From Peptostreptococcus russellii (GTDB lineage: Bacteria; Bacillota; Clostridia; Peptostreptococcales; Peptostreptococcaceae): a DNA stretch of 64,000 nt. The stretch's first letter is position 1; each line of letters begins with the position of its first letter. The notes beneath the pieces were generated by a model. That model saw only the letters and a list, made by a program, of their open reading frames with translations. It was not told where the DNA came from and did not search any database. Below are positions 7,062-16,467 of this stretch, piece by piece. The stretch is from contig NZ_FODF01000008.1 in the NCBI RefSeq assembly GCF_900110295.1, positions 1-64,000 of the forward strand. Direction: 5' to 3'. The position numbers and the translations under genes are program-made.

Positions 7062-9653
7062 ATGAATGTAGAAAAAATGACTTTAAGAGTTCAAAATGCT
7101 CTTAATGATGGTTTTGCAGAAGCGGTAAAGAATCACAATCAACAGGTGGATGTTATACATCTATTATATGCACTTGTAAATCAAGAGGACGGTTTGATAC
7201 CTAATATAATAGATAAGATGAATATAAGCGTAGATGCTTTGAAAAATAGTTTAGAAAATGAAATGAAAAAACTTCCTAGAGTGACAGGAGATGGAGCTAG
7301 TTCACAGGGAGTTACAGCTACTAGAAAGATAAATGAAGTGTTACTAAAGGCAGAAAAGATTTCAGAGGATTTCAAAGATTCTTATATAAGTGTTGAACAT
7401 GTAATGCTTGCTATATTCGATATTGAAAAGGATAGCAATATAGGAAGAATATTTAATCAGTTTGGATTGACTAAACAAGAATTTTTAAATGTACTTACAT
7501 CTGTAAGAGGAAATCAAAGAGTTGACACTCAGGATCCTGAAGGAACTTATGATGCACTTGCAAAATATGGTACTAATCTTGTTAAGTTAGCGCAAGACAA
7601 TAAGTTAGATCCTGTAATAGGAAGAGATGAGGAAATAAGAAGAACAGTTAGAATTCTATCCAGAAGAACAAAAAACAACCCTGTTCTTATAGGTGAGCCA
7701 GGTGTTGGTAAGACAGCTATAATTGAGGGGCTTGCTCAAAGAATTGTCAAGGGCGATGTTCCAGAGGGATTGAAAAATAAAATAATTTTCTCTCTTGATA
7801 TGGGGGCTTTAATTGCAGGAGCTAAGTATAGAGGAGAGTTTGAAGAAAGATTAAAGGCTGTACTAAAAGAAGTATCAAGTTCAGATGGAAAGATAATTCT
7901 TTTTATAGATGAAATACACAATATAGTTGGTGCAGGTAAAACAGAAGGATCTATGGACGCAGGAAACTTAATTAAACCTATGCTTGCTAGAGGTGAGTTA
8001 AACTGTATTGGCGCAACAACATTTGATGAATATAGAAAATATATAGAAAAGGATAAGGCTCTTGAAAGAAGATTCCAGCCAGTAATAGTAGAAGAACCTA
8101 CTGTAGAAGATACTATATCAATACTAAGAGGTTTGAAGGAGAGATTTGAAATACATCATGGTATTAGAATACATGACAATGCTTTAGTTGCTGCAGCAAA
8201 GTTGTCAGATAGATATATATCAGACAGATATCTTCCTGACAAGGCTATTGACCTTATAGACGAAGCTGGAGCAATGATAAGAAGTGAAATAGATTCTCTT
8301 CCTACTGGATTGGATATAGTAAGAAGAAAGTTATTTACATTGGAAATTGAAAGAGAAGCCTTATTAAAGGAAAATGATGAAAAATCTAAGGCAAGACTAG
8401 AAGAACTTGAGGCAGAACTTGCAGATTTGAAGGAAGAAAATGACGAATTAACAGCAAGATATGAGTCAGAAAAAAGCAAGATAATGGATATAAAGATGCT
8501 AAAAGAAAAGCTAGATGATGCAAAGGGCAGAGCTGAAAGATATGAAAGAGAATATGACTTCAACAAGGCTGCCGAAGTAAAATATGGTGAGATTCCAGCT
8601 TTAGAAGAACAAATTAAAAAGTATGAAGAAAAGATGTCAAAGCATGAAAATGAAAATACACTATTGAAAGAAGAAGTAACTGAAAATGAAGTTGCTGATA
8701 TTGTTTCAAAGTGGACAGGAATACCAGTTACAAAGCTTGTAGAATCTGAAAAGCATAAACTTTTACAATTAGAAGATAAGCTTCATGAGAGGGTAATAGG
8801 ACAGGATGAGGCTGTAAAGGCAGTATCTGATGCTATTATAAGATCAAGAGCAGGTCTTGGAGATATGAACAAGCCTATTGGATCATTTATATTCTTGGGA
8901 CCAACTGGAGTAGGTAAGACAGAACTTGCTAAGACTTTGGCTAGAGAATTATTTGATAGCGAAGATAATATGATAAGAATAGATATGTCTGAATATATGG
9001 AAAAACACAGTGTGTCTAGACTTGTAGGACCACCTCCAGGATATGTTGGCTATGAAGAAGGTGGACAGCTTACTGAAGCTGTAAGAAGACAGCCGTATTC
9101 AGTAATACTATTTGATGAAATCGAAAAAGCTCATAGTGATGTATTTAATATGTTCCTTCAGATTCTTGATGATGGTAGATTAACAGACAATAAGGGTAAG
9201 ACAGTAGACTTTAGAAATACTCTTATTATAATGACTTCTAATATAGGTAGTGAAGTTCTACTTGAAGCTAAGGGAGACATAAATGAAGAAGTAACATCAA
9301 AGATCAATGAGATGATGAGATTAAGATTTAAACCAGAATTCCTTAACAGAGTAGACGACATAATAATGTTTAAGCCTCTTCAGAAGGAAGAAATTAAGAA
9401 GATAATAGATATCTTCATGAGAAAGGTAATAGACAGACTTGCTGAAAAGAACATATCTCTTGAAATCACAGATGAAGCAAAGGATATGATTGTGGATATC
9501 GGATACGATTCAGTATACGGTGCAAGACCACTAAAGAGATATATAAGCAATACTCTTGAAACTCAGATAGCAAAGAGAATTATTGCAGGGAATATCTCAG
9601 ATGGGGATAGCTTAAAGATAGTTTGTGAAGATGGTCAAATTGTAATTAAATAG
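7062..9653 (+). CDS. clpB: ATP-dependent disaggregase ClpB
   Basis: ClpB is a hexameric AAA+ chaperone that threads aggregated proteins with DnaK's help. The 863-residue protein has the N-terminal repeat domain, a first AAA domain with GEPGVGKT and FIDEIH, and a long coiled-coil middle domain around residues 400-530. The second AAA domain has GPTGVGKT and LFDEIEKAH, and it ends with the D2-small domain. The ATG at 7062 is preferred over an in-frame GTG at 7053 because GAAGGGA is correctly spaced from it. Neither a CIRCE nor a CtsR operator was found upstream, so heat-shock control here is unclear. Confidence 0.96.
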   Translation: MNVEKMTLRVQNALNDGFAEAVKNHNQQVDVIHLLYALVNQEDGLIPNIIDKMNISVDALKNSLENEMKKLPRVTGDGASSQGVTATRKINEVLLKAEKISEDFKDSYISVEHVMLAIFDIEKDSNIGRIFNQFGLTKQEFLNVLTSVRGNQRVDTQDPEGTYDALAKYGTNLVKLAQDNKLDPVIGRDEEIRRTVRILSRRTKNNPVLIGEPGVGKTAIIEGLAQRIVKGDVPEGLKNKIIFSLDMGALIAGAKYRGEFEERLKAVLKEVSSSDGKIILFIDEIHNIVGAGKTEGSMDAGNLIKPMLARGELNCIGATTFDEYRKYIEKDKALERRFQPVIVEEPTVEDTISILRGLKERFEIHHGIRIHDNALVAAAKLSDRYISDRYLPDKAIDLIDEAGAMIRSEIDSLPTGLDIVRRKLFTLEIEREALLKENDEKSKARLEELEAELADLKEENDELTARYESEKSKIMDIKMLKEKLDDAKGRAERYEREYDFNKAAEVKYGEIPALEEQIKKYEEKMSKHENENTLLKEEVTENEVADIVSKWTGIPVTKLVESEKHKLLQLEDKLHERVIGQDEAVKAVSDAIIRSRAGLGDMNKPIGSFIFLGPTGVGKTELAKTLARELFDSEDNMIRIDMSEYMEKHSVSRLVGPPPGYVGYEEGGQLTEAVRRQPYSVILFDEIEKAHSDVFNMFLQILDDGRLTDNKGKTVDFRNTLIIMTSNIGSEVLLEAKGDINEEVTSKINEMMRLRFKPEFLNRVDDIIMFKPLQKEEIKKIIDIFMRKVIDRLAEKNISLEITDEAKDMIVDIGYDSVYGARPLKRYISNTLETQIAKRIIAGNISDGDSLKIVCEDGQIVIK

Positions 9654-9666
9654 TTTGAAAATGAAA

Positions 9667-9696
9667 AACTGGTGGTAAATACCACCAGTTTTTTTT
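9667..9696 (+). terminator. Terminator of clpB
   Basis: A perfect 10-bp stem (AACTGGTGGT with its complement, loop AAAT) is followed by eight T residues. Confidence 0.9.
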
Positions 9697-10249
9697 GTAA
9701 CAATATATAAAAATGCAAAAAAATAAATGACTATCAAAAAAACTTATTGAAATAGCAGTAGAAAACTAATATATTATTAATTAAAAATCTATATCCTCCT
9801 TAACTTAATAAATATTAAAAATTCTTTTAAATATTCTATAGTAAGAAAAATTATCCTTTTATACATATATTTAAATTTTGAAATATGAATCAAAAAAGTA
9901 ACTTATCTTAATAATAAGATAAATAAAAAAGAAAAAATATTTTTATTTTAACAAAAAAACATAGAAAAAGTTGTCTTTTTTATGAGATCGCAATGATAAA
10001 AAAATAACAAAAAAGTATAAATTTTAAATTTTATTTGAGAAGTATTTTATGAAAACCTTATTTTCAAATGTTTCGTAATTATCTTAAAAAAAAATTAAAA
10101 ATATAAAAAACATATATATTATTGAAAAAACAAGTAATTTATTAAAAAACTTTTGTAAAATCAAATAAATAAAAAAATAAATACGTTTACACAATAAAAA
10201 AAGCTAAAATGACTTATTTGTTATAAAAAAGTCTAATTTAAAGAATTGT
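9697..10249. other. Non-coding AT-rich stretch between clpB and brnQ
   Basis: About 550 bp of extremely AT-rich sequence contains no plausible gene in any frame. I looked for T-box hallmarks and a CodY operator ahead of the amino-acid transporter and found none. It could hold a small RNA, but nothing in the sequence marks one. Confidence 0.5.
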
Positions 10250-10278
10250 TTGACAATACTGAAAACTATAGGTATACT
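10250..10278 (+). promoter_or_regulatory. Promoter of brnQ
   Basis: TTGACA (10250-10255) and TATACT (10273-10278) are spaced by 17 bp, ending 42 bp before the ATG. This is one of the strongest consensus promoters in the window. Confidence 0.8.
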
Positions 10279-10320
10279 TAATATTGAAAATTTATTATAT
10301 TAGAAAAGGAGGCGTTCTTA

Positions 10321-11625
10321 ATGAATATCAGATTTAAGGATATCGTAGTAATCGGGTTTGCACTGTTCGCAATGTTTTTTGGAGCTGGGAACCTGATTTT
10401 CCCTCCGTATCTAGGTGTAACATCAGGAACTAAGTGGTTTATAGGATTCATAGCATTTTTATTTGCAGACGGCGGTCTAGCACTACTTGGAGTTGTAGCA
10501 CTTACGAGAACCGGTGGGGATATGAAACAATTATTTACCAGAGCAGGTAAAGCAATAGGAATTATAATAGGTACACTAATGATTTTATGTATTGGACCTT
10601 TTTTAGCTATTCCTAGAACAGCTGCAACAACTTTTGAAATAGGTATAAAACCTTTGGCAGGAGCAGCCATAAATCCAGTAATTTTTGCAATAATATTTTT
10701 TATAGTAGTATTTGTTCTTACAATTAGACCTTCTAAGGTTGTAGATATAGTAGGGGCTTTTCTTACTCCAGCACTCATAATATGTTTAGCAGTTCTCATA
10801 ATTAAAGGAATTGTGAACCCAATAGACCAACCAATAAATAGAGTTTTAGTAGATAATGTATTTGTAAGCGGCATAAATGATGGCTATCAAACAATGGACG
10901 CTATGGCTGCCTGTATATTTGCAGGAGTAATCATAGCCTCGGTGACTCAAAAGGGTTATACAGACAAAAACTCTATGGCAAAGGCTACAATTTTAGCTGG
11001 AATAGTGGCTGTAATTGGTTTAGCACTTGTCTATGGTGGTTTGACTTATTTAGGAGCAACAGTTTCTTCTCAATTTGATGCCAATGTTGAAAGAACAAGT
11101 TTAGTTGTATTTATTACACAGTCTATTCTTGGGCATCCTGGAAAGGTAATATTGGCGATAATAGTTACACTTGCATGTTTGACAACAGCTATAGGTCTTA
11201 CATCTTCATGTGGAAACTATTTTAGAGATTTGACAAATGGAAAAATAAAATATGAACTCACAGTAGTTGCAGTATGTGTGTTTTCAGCAGTAGTATCAGT
11301 ATTTGGTGTAGATCAGATAATAAAAATAGCGGCACCAGTGCTAGGCATGATATATCCAGCAGTAGTTACATATATATTCTTGGGTCTTGCAAATGACAAG
11401 ATAAAAAATAATAATGTATTCAGACTTGCTATTTGGGTGGCATTAACACTAGGAGTAATTTCAGTATTACCAAGTATACCAACATTTTCAAAGTTCCAAT
11501 CAATTGTAAGCTTTGTAGATATGATGAATACTTGGCCTGGAGGAAGTTTTGGATTCTTCTGGTTAATACCAGTAATAATTGCAGGACTAATAGGAAAGTT
11601 TATACCTTGTAGAAGCTGTAGATAG
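10321..11625 (+). CDS. brnQ: Branched-chain amino acid transport carrier (LIVCS family)
   Basis: This is a cation-coupled importer of leucine, isoleucine and valine in the cytoplasmic membrane. The 434-residue protein has about twelve hydrophobic segments. The N-terminal FAMFFGAGNLIFPP is diagnostic for BrnQ, and DGYQTMDAMAA and the SSCGNYF region also fit. AAAAGGAGG precedes the ATG. It is a single-gene unit with its own strong promoter and a terminator about 70 bp downstream. Confidence 0.94.
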   Translation: MNIRFKDIVVIGFALFAMFFGAGNLIFPPYLGVTSGTKWFIGFIAFLFADGGLALLGVVALTRTGGDMKQLFTRAGKAIGIIIGTLMILCIGPFLAIPRTAATTFEIGIKPLAGAAINPVIFAIIFFIVVFVLTIRPSKVVDIVGAFLTPALIICLAVLIIKGIVNPIDQPINRVLVDNVFVSGINDGYQTMDAMAACIFAGVIIASVTQKGYTDKNSMAKATILAGIVAVIGLALVYGGLTYLGATVSSQFDANVERTSLVVFITQSILGHPGKVILAIIVTLACLTTAIGLTSSCGNYFRDLTNGKIKYELTVVAVCVFSAVVSVFGVDQIIKIAAPVLGMIYPAVVTYIFLGLANDKIKNNNVFRLAIWVALTLGVISVLPSIPTFSKFQSIVSFVDMMNTWPGGSFGFFWLIPVIIAGLIGKFIPCRSCR

Positions 11626-11692
11626 AATTTAAAATAAAAATTAAATTTAAAGTGTAAAAAAGATTAAATACGATTAATAAGTTTTCAAAATA

Positions 11693-11718
11693 GGCGGCGG
11701 TTTTACCGTCGTCTTTTA
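11693..11718 (+). terminator. Terminator of brnQ
   Basis: GGCGGCGG (11693-11700) pairs with CCGTCGTC (11706-11713), using two G-U pairs in RNA, and is followed by a T-run. The GC-rich hairpin stands out in this AT-rich DNA. Confidence 0.75.
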
Positions 11719-11771
11719 TTGATTAAAAGATAAAAGTATATTATAATATGCCTTAGGTGGAGGTATTGACT

Positions 11772-12161
11772 ATGGCTAAAAAAAAGAAAAAGATCAAGAA
11801 GAAAAAAGAAAAAGCATACTATGAAAAGGAACTAAGAAAAGATAAGATAGTTGAAAAAAATATGAAAAAAAATAACATGTTTACAAATACAACATTTATG
11901 ATCTGCATTGGATTTTTGATTATAATGTATTCAAGATATGTTGTTATGGAACTATCATCAAGGCTAGTCTTCATATTTGGGCTTGGTGTAATGGGTTATG
12001 GAGTATTTAATTATATTAAAATTCATAAAGGTAAAATTGAAAATAGTAAAGGTAAAAAAGAATACTCAAAAGGTAACTTAATCATAGACTATATAATGCT
12101 TTTAGTTATTTTAGCTGGTATTATTTACAACGCTTTTATGCTAATAAAAGGGAATATTTAG
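11772..12161 (+). CDS. Small membrane protein with poly-lysine N-terminus
   Basis: This 129-residue protein is not of a family I recognise. The first 35 residues are extremely basic (runs of Lys after MAKKKKK). They are followed by two adjacent membrane helices (about 40-85), a short charged loop and a third helix near the C-terminus. The ATG at 11772 follows GGTGGAGG with good spacing and is preferred over an upstream in-frame GTG inside the Shine-Dalgarno region. The lysine tract suggests a cytoplasmic contact with RNA or acidic lipids, but this is inference. Confidence 0.6.
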   Translation: MAKKKKKIKKKKEKAYYEKELRKDKIVEKNMKKNNMFTNTTFMICIGFLIIMYSRYVVMELSSRLVFIFGLGVMGYGVFNYIKIHKGKIENSKGKKEYSKGNLIIDYIMLLVILAGIIYNAFMLIKGNI

Positions 12162-12181
12162 AAAAAAATATATTTTTTCTA

Positions 12182-12210
12182 TTGACAAATATTAATATAC
12201 GATATATCAT
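12182..12210 (+). promoter_or_regulatory. Promoter of the met operon
   Basis: TTGACA (12182-12187) and TATCAT (12205-12210) have 17-bp spacing, directly upstream of the S-box leader. Confidence 0.75.
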
Positions 12211-12231
12211 TAATACATAACAATTTTAAAT

Positions 12232-12330
12232 CTCTTATCGAGAGAGGCGGAGGGACTGGCCCTATGAAGCCCGGCAACCTGAGAAATCAAGGTGCTAATT
12301 CCAGCAGCTTAGGCTGAAAGATGAGTAGAA
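12232..12330 (+). promoter_or_regulatory. SAM-I (S-box) riboswitch
   Basis: The S-box core is unmistakable: AGAGGCGGAGGGACTGGCCC, then TGAAGCCCGGCAACC, and later AGGTGCTAATTCC with CAGC. The P1 helix pairs about 12233-12239 with about 12320-12326. When S-adenosylmethionine is bound, the downstream terminator forms and the methionine importer genes are shut off. Confidence 0.97.
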
Positions 12331-12338
12331 ATTCCTGT

Positions 12339-12367
12339 GTCTGGGTTTATTTACTCAGACATTTTTT
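12339..12367 (+). terminator. S-box expression-platform terminator
   Basis: GTCTGGGT (12339-12346) pairs with ACTCAGAC (12353-12360) and is followed by six T residues. An outer pairing, TTCCTGT with ACAGGAA, encloses it and could extend or compete with the stem. Confidence 0.85.
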
Positions 12368-12394
12368 AGTATACAGGAAAGAAAGGGGAAAAAG

Positions 12395-13363
12395 ATGATA
12401 GAAATCAAAGAAGTAAGCAAGTCATATGGAAGTAACAAAGTTCTTTCAGATGTCAACTTTACAATTAACGAAGGCGAAATATTTGGAATAATCGGACATA
12501 GTGGAGCAGGAAAATCTACGCTTTTAAGATGTATCAATAGATTAGAAACTTTCGATTCAGGTGAAATAATCGTTAAGGGTAAGAAGGTAAAAGATTTAAA
12601 TAATGAGCAGTTAAGAGAATTGAGAAAAAATCTAGGAATGATATTTCAGCACTTTTCACTTCTTGAAAGAAAAACGGTATTTGAAAATGTAGCACTTCCC
12701 ATGGAGTGTCACGGATACAGTAAGGATGAAATAAATAAAAGAGTAACTGAGCTTCTAGATTTGGTAGGAATATTAGAAAAGAAGGATTCTAGACCTAAAA
12801 ATTTAAGTGGAGGTCAGAAGCAGAGAGTAGCAATTGCAAGGGCTCTTACAATGAATCCATCTGTTTTATTATGTGATGAGGCTACTTCAGCTTTAGATCC
12901 TAAAACAACAAGTGCTATATTATCTCTTTTACAAGAAATAAATAGCAAACTTGGAATTACTATTATAGTAGTTACACATCAGATGGAAGTAATTAAGCAG
13001 ATATGCACAAGAACAGCAATAATGGATGCAGGTAAGGTTTTGGAAATTGGAGAAACTGAAGAAATTTTCCTAAACAGCCCACCAGCACTCAGAAAGCTTC
13101 TTGGTGAAGATAATATAGTTTTACCAGAAGGTTTAAACATAAAACTTTTATTTACAAATGATAGATCAAACGATGCAATAATCACAGGAATGGCTAGAGA
13201 ATTGAATATAGATGTATCTATAATATTCGGAAAGCTTGAAAAATTCAGAGAAGATGTGTTGGGATCTTTAATAATTAATATTCCAGAGGGGCATATAGAA
13301 GATGTAGTAGCTTATCTTGATAAGCATGGAATGAGATGGCAGGAGGTAAAAAATGAGCTTTAG
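12395..13363 (+). CDS. metN: Methionine ABC transporter, ATP-binding protein
   Basis: MetN energises uptake of L- and D-methionine through MetI, with MetQ as the binding lipoprotein. The 322-residue protein has Walker A GHSGAGKS, signature LSGGQKQR, Walker B VLLCDEATSALDP and the His-switch VTHQ. About 90 C-terminal residues form the ACT-like domain (NIL) that senses cytoplasmic methionine for trans-inhibition. The ATG follows AAGGGG. Control is by the S-box leader. It overlaps metI by 11 bp. Confidence 0.97.
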   Translation: MIEIKEVSKSYGSNKVLSDVNFTINEGEIFGIIGHSGAGKSTLLRCINRLETFDSGEIIVKGKKVKDLNNEQLRELRKNLGMIFQHFSLLERKTVFENVALPMECHGYSKDEINKRVTELLDLVGILEKKDSRPKNLSGGQKQRVAIARALTMNPSVLLCDEATSALDPKTTSAILSLLQEINSKLGITIIVVTHQMEVIKQICTRTAIMDAGKVLEIGETEEIFLNSPPALRKLLGEDNIVLPEGLNIKLLFTNDRSNDAIITGMARELNIDVSIIFGKLEKFREDVLGSLIINIPEGHIEDVVAYLDKHGMRWQEVKNEL

Positions 13364-14006
13364 TGATTTTATGACAAATTTATTTCCAGCAGCTATGATT
13401 CAGACCTTATATATGATAGTAGTTCCTACTATCATAGCAACAGCCATAGGTTTTGTTATAGCAGTAATTCTGGTAGTAACAAAAGATGGAGGCTTGAAAC
13501 CAAATAAAAATATAAATAGGATATTAGGACTTATAGTTAATATATTAAGAAGTTTTCCATTTATTATACTTATAGTGGCAATGATACCAATTACAAGAGC
13601 AATAGTAGGAACAAGTATTGGAGAAACAGCTGCTATAGTACCTATTACAGTGGGTTCAGCACCGTTTATAGCAAGATTAATAGAAAATGCTCTTGATGAA
13701 GTAGACAAAGGATTAATAGAGGCAGCAAAGTCATTTGGTGCAACAAATTCACAAATTATATTCAAGGTAATGCTAAAAGAAGCTACACCTGCAATTGTGA
13801 CAGGAGTTACTTTATCGATCATATCAATACTTGGATATACGGCAATGGCAGGTGCTGTAGGAGCAGGTGGATTGGGTAATGTAGCTTTGATGTATGGTTA
13901 CCAGCAATTTGATAAAAATGTAATGGCATATACTGTAATTGCATTAGTTATAATAGTTCAAATAATTCAGAGCTTAGGAGACTTTTTATATAGAAAGTTA
14001 AAGTAA
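13353..14006 (+). CDS. metI: Methionine ABC transporter, permease
   Basis: This 217-residue membrane protein has five or six helices. The cytoplasmic EAA coupling loop is visible as EAAKSFGATNSQIIFKVML, which docks onto MetN. The gene starts inside metN (11-bp overlap, Shine-Dalgarno AGGAGG within metN), so the two subunits are translationally coupled. A 190-bp gap with a hairpin separates it from metQ. Confidence 0.96.
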   Translation: MSFSDFMTNLFPAAMIQTLYMIVVPTIIATAIGFVIAVILVVTKDGGLKPNKNINRILGLIVNILRSFPFIILIVAMIPITRAIVGTSIGETAAIVPITVGSAPFIARLIENALDEVDKGLIEAAKSFGATNSQIIFKVMLKEATPAIVTGVTLSIISILGYTAMAGAVGAGGLGNVALMYGYQQFDKNVMAYTVIALVIIVQIIQSLGDFLYRKLK

Positions 14007-14094
14007 TAAAATATAGGGAAATTTAATTTTAAACATAGAAAGACTTTCTTTACTTGAGACAAGGCAAGTTTAGAATAAAAAAATTTCAAAGAAA

Positions 14095-14124
14095 TACTGT
14101 TATTAAGAGGAAATAATAACAGTA
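14095..14124 (+). repeat. Strong hairpin between metI and metQ
   Basis: TACTGTTATTA (14095-14105) and its perfect complement (14114-14124) flank an 8-nt loop. No T-run follows. It may stabilise the upstream metNI message or the processed metQ message, allowing the binding protein to be made in excess. Confidence 0.55.
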
Positions 14125-14197
14125 CTTCTTTAAAATATACAGAAAATTCATATTAGAGTTATCTGACAGAAAATTACATTTATTGGAGGTATTATTT

Positions 14198-15013
14198 ATG
14201 AAGGCAAGAAAATTATTAACATTGGCAGCAGTTGCTGTATTATCATTAGGTTTAGTGGCATGTGGATCTAACAAAGAAGAAAAGAGCGCAGGAGATGATA
14301 AGACTATAGTTATAGGTGCATCAGCAAATCCTCATGCAGAGATTTTAAATAATGCAGTTAAACCTGCTCTTGAAAAAGAAGGTTATAAACTTGATGTAAA
14401 GGTATTTAATGATTATGTGTTACCTAATAAGGGACTATCAGAAAAATCACTAGATGCTAACTACTATCAGCACGTTCCTTATTTAGAAGAATACAATAAG
14501 AAGAATAATACTGATCTTGAGTATACAGTAAAGGTTCACTTAGAGCCAATGGGAATATACTCAGATAAGATTAAGAACCTAAGCGAATTAAAGGATGGAG
14601 CAGTAGTAGCAGTTCCAAACGATCCTACTAATGAATCTAGAGCATTAGAGTTATTAGCAAAAGAAGATATAATAAAGGTAGCAGATAAGAAGTTATTAAC
14701 AAAAAATGATATTACAGAAAATCCAAAGAAGATAGAAATTAAGGAATTAGCAGCAGAGCAGTTACCGACAGCTTTAAAGGATGTAGATATAGCAGTAATA
14801 AATTCTAACTATGCTTTACAGGCGAAATTGAACCCTACAAAAGATGCAATAGCATTAGAATCTAAGGATTCTCCATATGCAAATGTAATAGCAGTGAGAC
14901 CAGATAATAAAGATTCAGAAAAGATTAAGGCTTTAAACAAGGCAATTACTTCTCCAGAGGTTAAGAAATATATAGAAGATACTTATAAGGGTGCGATAAT
15001 ACCATCATTCTAG
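14198..15013 (+). CDS. metQ: Methionine-binding lipoprotein MetQ (NlpA family)
   Basis: This is the substrate-binding subunit of the methionine importer, anchored to the outer face of the membrane. The 271-residue precursor has a short basic start, a hydrophobic stretch and the lipobox LVAC, with Cys22 as the lipidated residue. The mature part follows the NlpA pattern (ANPHAEIL, LDANYYQHVPYLEEYN). The ATG at 14198 is preceded by GGAGG. A TTG 15 bp upstream overlaps the Shine-Dalgarno and was rejected. Confidence 0.96.
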   Translation: MKARKLLTLAAVAVLSLGLVACGSNKEEKSAGDDKTIVIGASANPHAEILNNAVKPALEKEGYKLDVKVFNDYVLPNKGLSEKSLDANYYQHVPYLEEYNKKNNTDLEYTVKVHLEPMGIYSDKIKNLSELKDGAVVAVPNDPTNESRALELLAKEDIIKVADKKLLTKNDITENPKKIEIKELAAEQLPTALKDVDIAVINSNYALQAKLNPTKDAIALESKDSPYANVIAVRPDNKDSEKIKALNKAITSPEVKKYIEDTYKGAIIPSF

Positions 15014-15146
15014 AGTAAGATGTTTTTTATAAAAGTTATAGACTGAGTAGTAGTATGGTAGTATGTAAGAATTTATTTTAATCTAAAGTTCAGTAGTATA
15101 TTATAAGTTAGTATTTTAATAGATCTATTTTTTAGATATATTAAAT

Positions 15147-15177
15147 AAAAAGCTCATGTGAAAACATGAGCTTTTTA
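15147..15177. terminator. Bidirectional terminator after metQ
   Basis: AAAAAGCTCATGT pairs with ACATGAGCTTTTT around a four-base loop, with T-runs on both strands. It serves metQ and probably the convergent DUF1002 gene. Confidence 0.85.
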
Positions 15178-15222
15178 TAGTTAGAAGCTTAATTTTTAGT
15201 GTATTATCAATAAGTAAATATA

Positions 15223-16263
15223 TTAGTTAAATATTGATTTAAAGAAAGCGACAATCTTGTCTATTATGCTAGGACTTTGATTCTCTTGTGTAGAATCTGA
15301 ATTACCAGCAAGTTTTTCAGCACTATCTACACCTGATGCAGTTGTACTTACAACAGCGTCATTTGACAGTTTAGAGTCATCAAACTGACTGAAAAATTGA
15401 TTTGCTTCTTTGTTGTTTTTTATAAAAGATTTAGCTTTATTGAAAATACCATCAATATCGATTTTTTCTCCAGCTTCCTTTAAATTGTATCCAACATTTG
15501 CACTTATATTATCAAGTGTATCTTTCATATCTTTGTAGTTGTAATTCTGATTTCCAATGTCCTTTAAAAGATTGACAATAACATTAATGTCTCCTGTATT
15601 TAAAGTAACATTGTACTTGTTTGCAACATCCTGAACAGTTTTTTCAATCTGCTGAGGATCTTTCATATCTTTTTGAATAACTTCCTTCTTAGCATCATTT
15701 ATAATACCAGAAGCCTTATCTTTACCCACTTCTTCAGCAAGGTTACCAGTAGTAACAAGCTCCTTATTTGCAAGCTGTTTCTTTTCTTCAGTAAGATTTT
15801 CTCCTGAAGACTTTTCAAATGCAACGATTATACCTGTTAAAGCACCAGTACCACTTACAGGGAATGGAGCAGCAGCTACTACATTTGCATTTTCAACACC
15901 AGCTGTAGCAAGTGTTGAAGCAATCATAGAGCTTGTAACCCAAGTGATGTTAGATGTTTTGACATTTATACCACCACTTCCTGTAGGAACAACATATGAT
16001 GAAGACATTGTAACGTGTCCTAATTGTGCTTCAGGGGCAACTCCTGAAAGGTACTTTCTTTCCTGTTGGTTATTAACATAAATTATATTGGGGTTATTTT
16101 CATCAACACCAAAGTAATTTAGAATCTCCTGTTTCTGCTGTTTATTAAGATTTGCACCTAACGTAATTACTTCTCCAGTAGAGTCAGCATGCGAAGAAAT
16201 TGACATTGCAAACATCATTACTAAAGACATTAAGAATGAAAGTATTCTTTTACTCTTTTTCAT
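15223..16263 (-). CDS. Secreted DUF1002 family protein
   Basis: This 346-residue exported protein has an N-terminal signal peptide (KKSKRILSFLMSLVMMFA, probable cleavage after SHA) and no lipobox. The body follows the DUF1002/YpuA pattern: GANLNKQQKQEIL, a central TTGNLAEEVGKDKASGII and a helical C-terminal part. The last 15 residues (IIDKIVAFFKSIFN) form an amphipathic or membrane-touching helix. Function of the family is unknown. It is a single gene with GGAGG before the ATG, ending at the shared terminator with metQ. Confidence 0.8.
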   Translation of the reverse strand: MKKSKRILSFLMSLVMMFAMSISSHADSTGEVITLGANLNKQQKQEILNYFGVDENNPNIIYVNNQQERKYLSGVAPEAQLGHVTMSSSYVVPTGSGGINVKTSNITWVTSSMIASTLATAGVENANVVAAAPFPVSGTGALTGIIVAFEKSSGENLTEEKKQLANKELVTTGNLAEEVGKDKASGIINDAKKEVIQKDMKDPQQIEKTVQDVANKYNVTLNTGDINVIVNLLKDIGNQNYNYKDMKDTLDNISANVGYNLKEAGEKIDIDGIFNKAKSFIKNNKEANQFFSQFDDSKLSNDAVVSTTASGVDSAEKLAGNSDSTQENQSPSIIDKIVAFFKSIFN

Positions 16264-16399
16264 ATTCTACCTCCAAAAAATCTGAATACTAATTATACAT
16301 AGAGTATACATCCAAGATTATACTAAATTTCTTAATTTATCCTTAGCAGTAATAAATATTAAATTTTCAAATATCAGAAAATCGAAACAAAGGCAGCTA

Positions 16400-16428
16400 T
16401 TTACTTTATATTTTGCAAATGGTATAAT
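16400..16428 (+). promoter_or_regulatory. Promoter of first HsdR-N-like gene
   Basis: TTTACT (16400-16405) and TATAAT (16423-16428) have a 17-bp spacer. The 11-mer TTTACTTTATA and the TATAATGTTA block recur in the promoter of the second copy. Confidence 0.65.
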
Positions 16429-16467
16429 GTTATCATAGAAAAATAATACAAATCGGAGGTATTTGCA

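Noticed and set aside
8156-8566. 136-codon minus-strand frame inside clpB
   Set aside because: Ser/Ala-rich antisense of the ClpB coiled-coil region, with no initiation signal.
9697-10320. Possible T-box or CodY control of brnQ
   Set aside because: Neither the T-box sequence, a specifier hairpin, a leader terminator, nor a good CodY palindrome was found.
10278-10874. 198-codon open frame on the minus strand inside brnQ
   Set aside because: It is the antisense shadow of a hydrophobic, low-stop gene; it lacks a ribosome-binding site and its composition is that of reversed brnQ.
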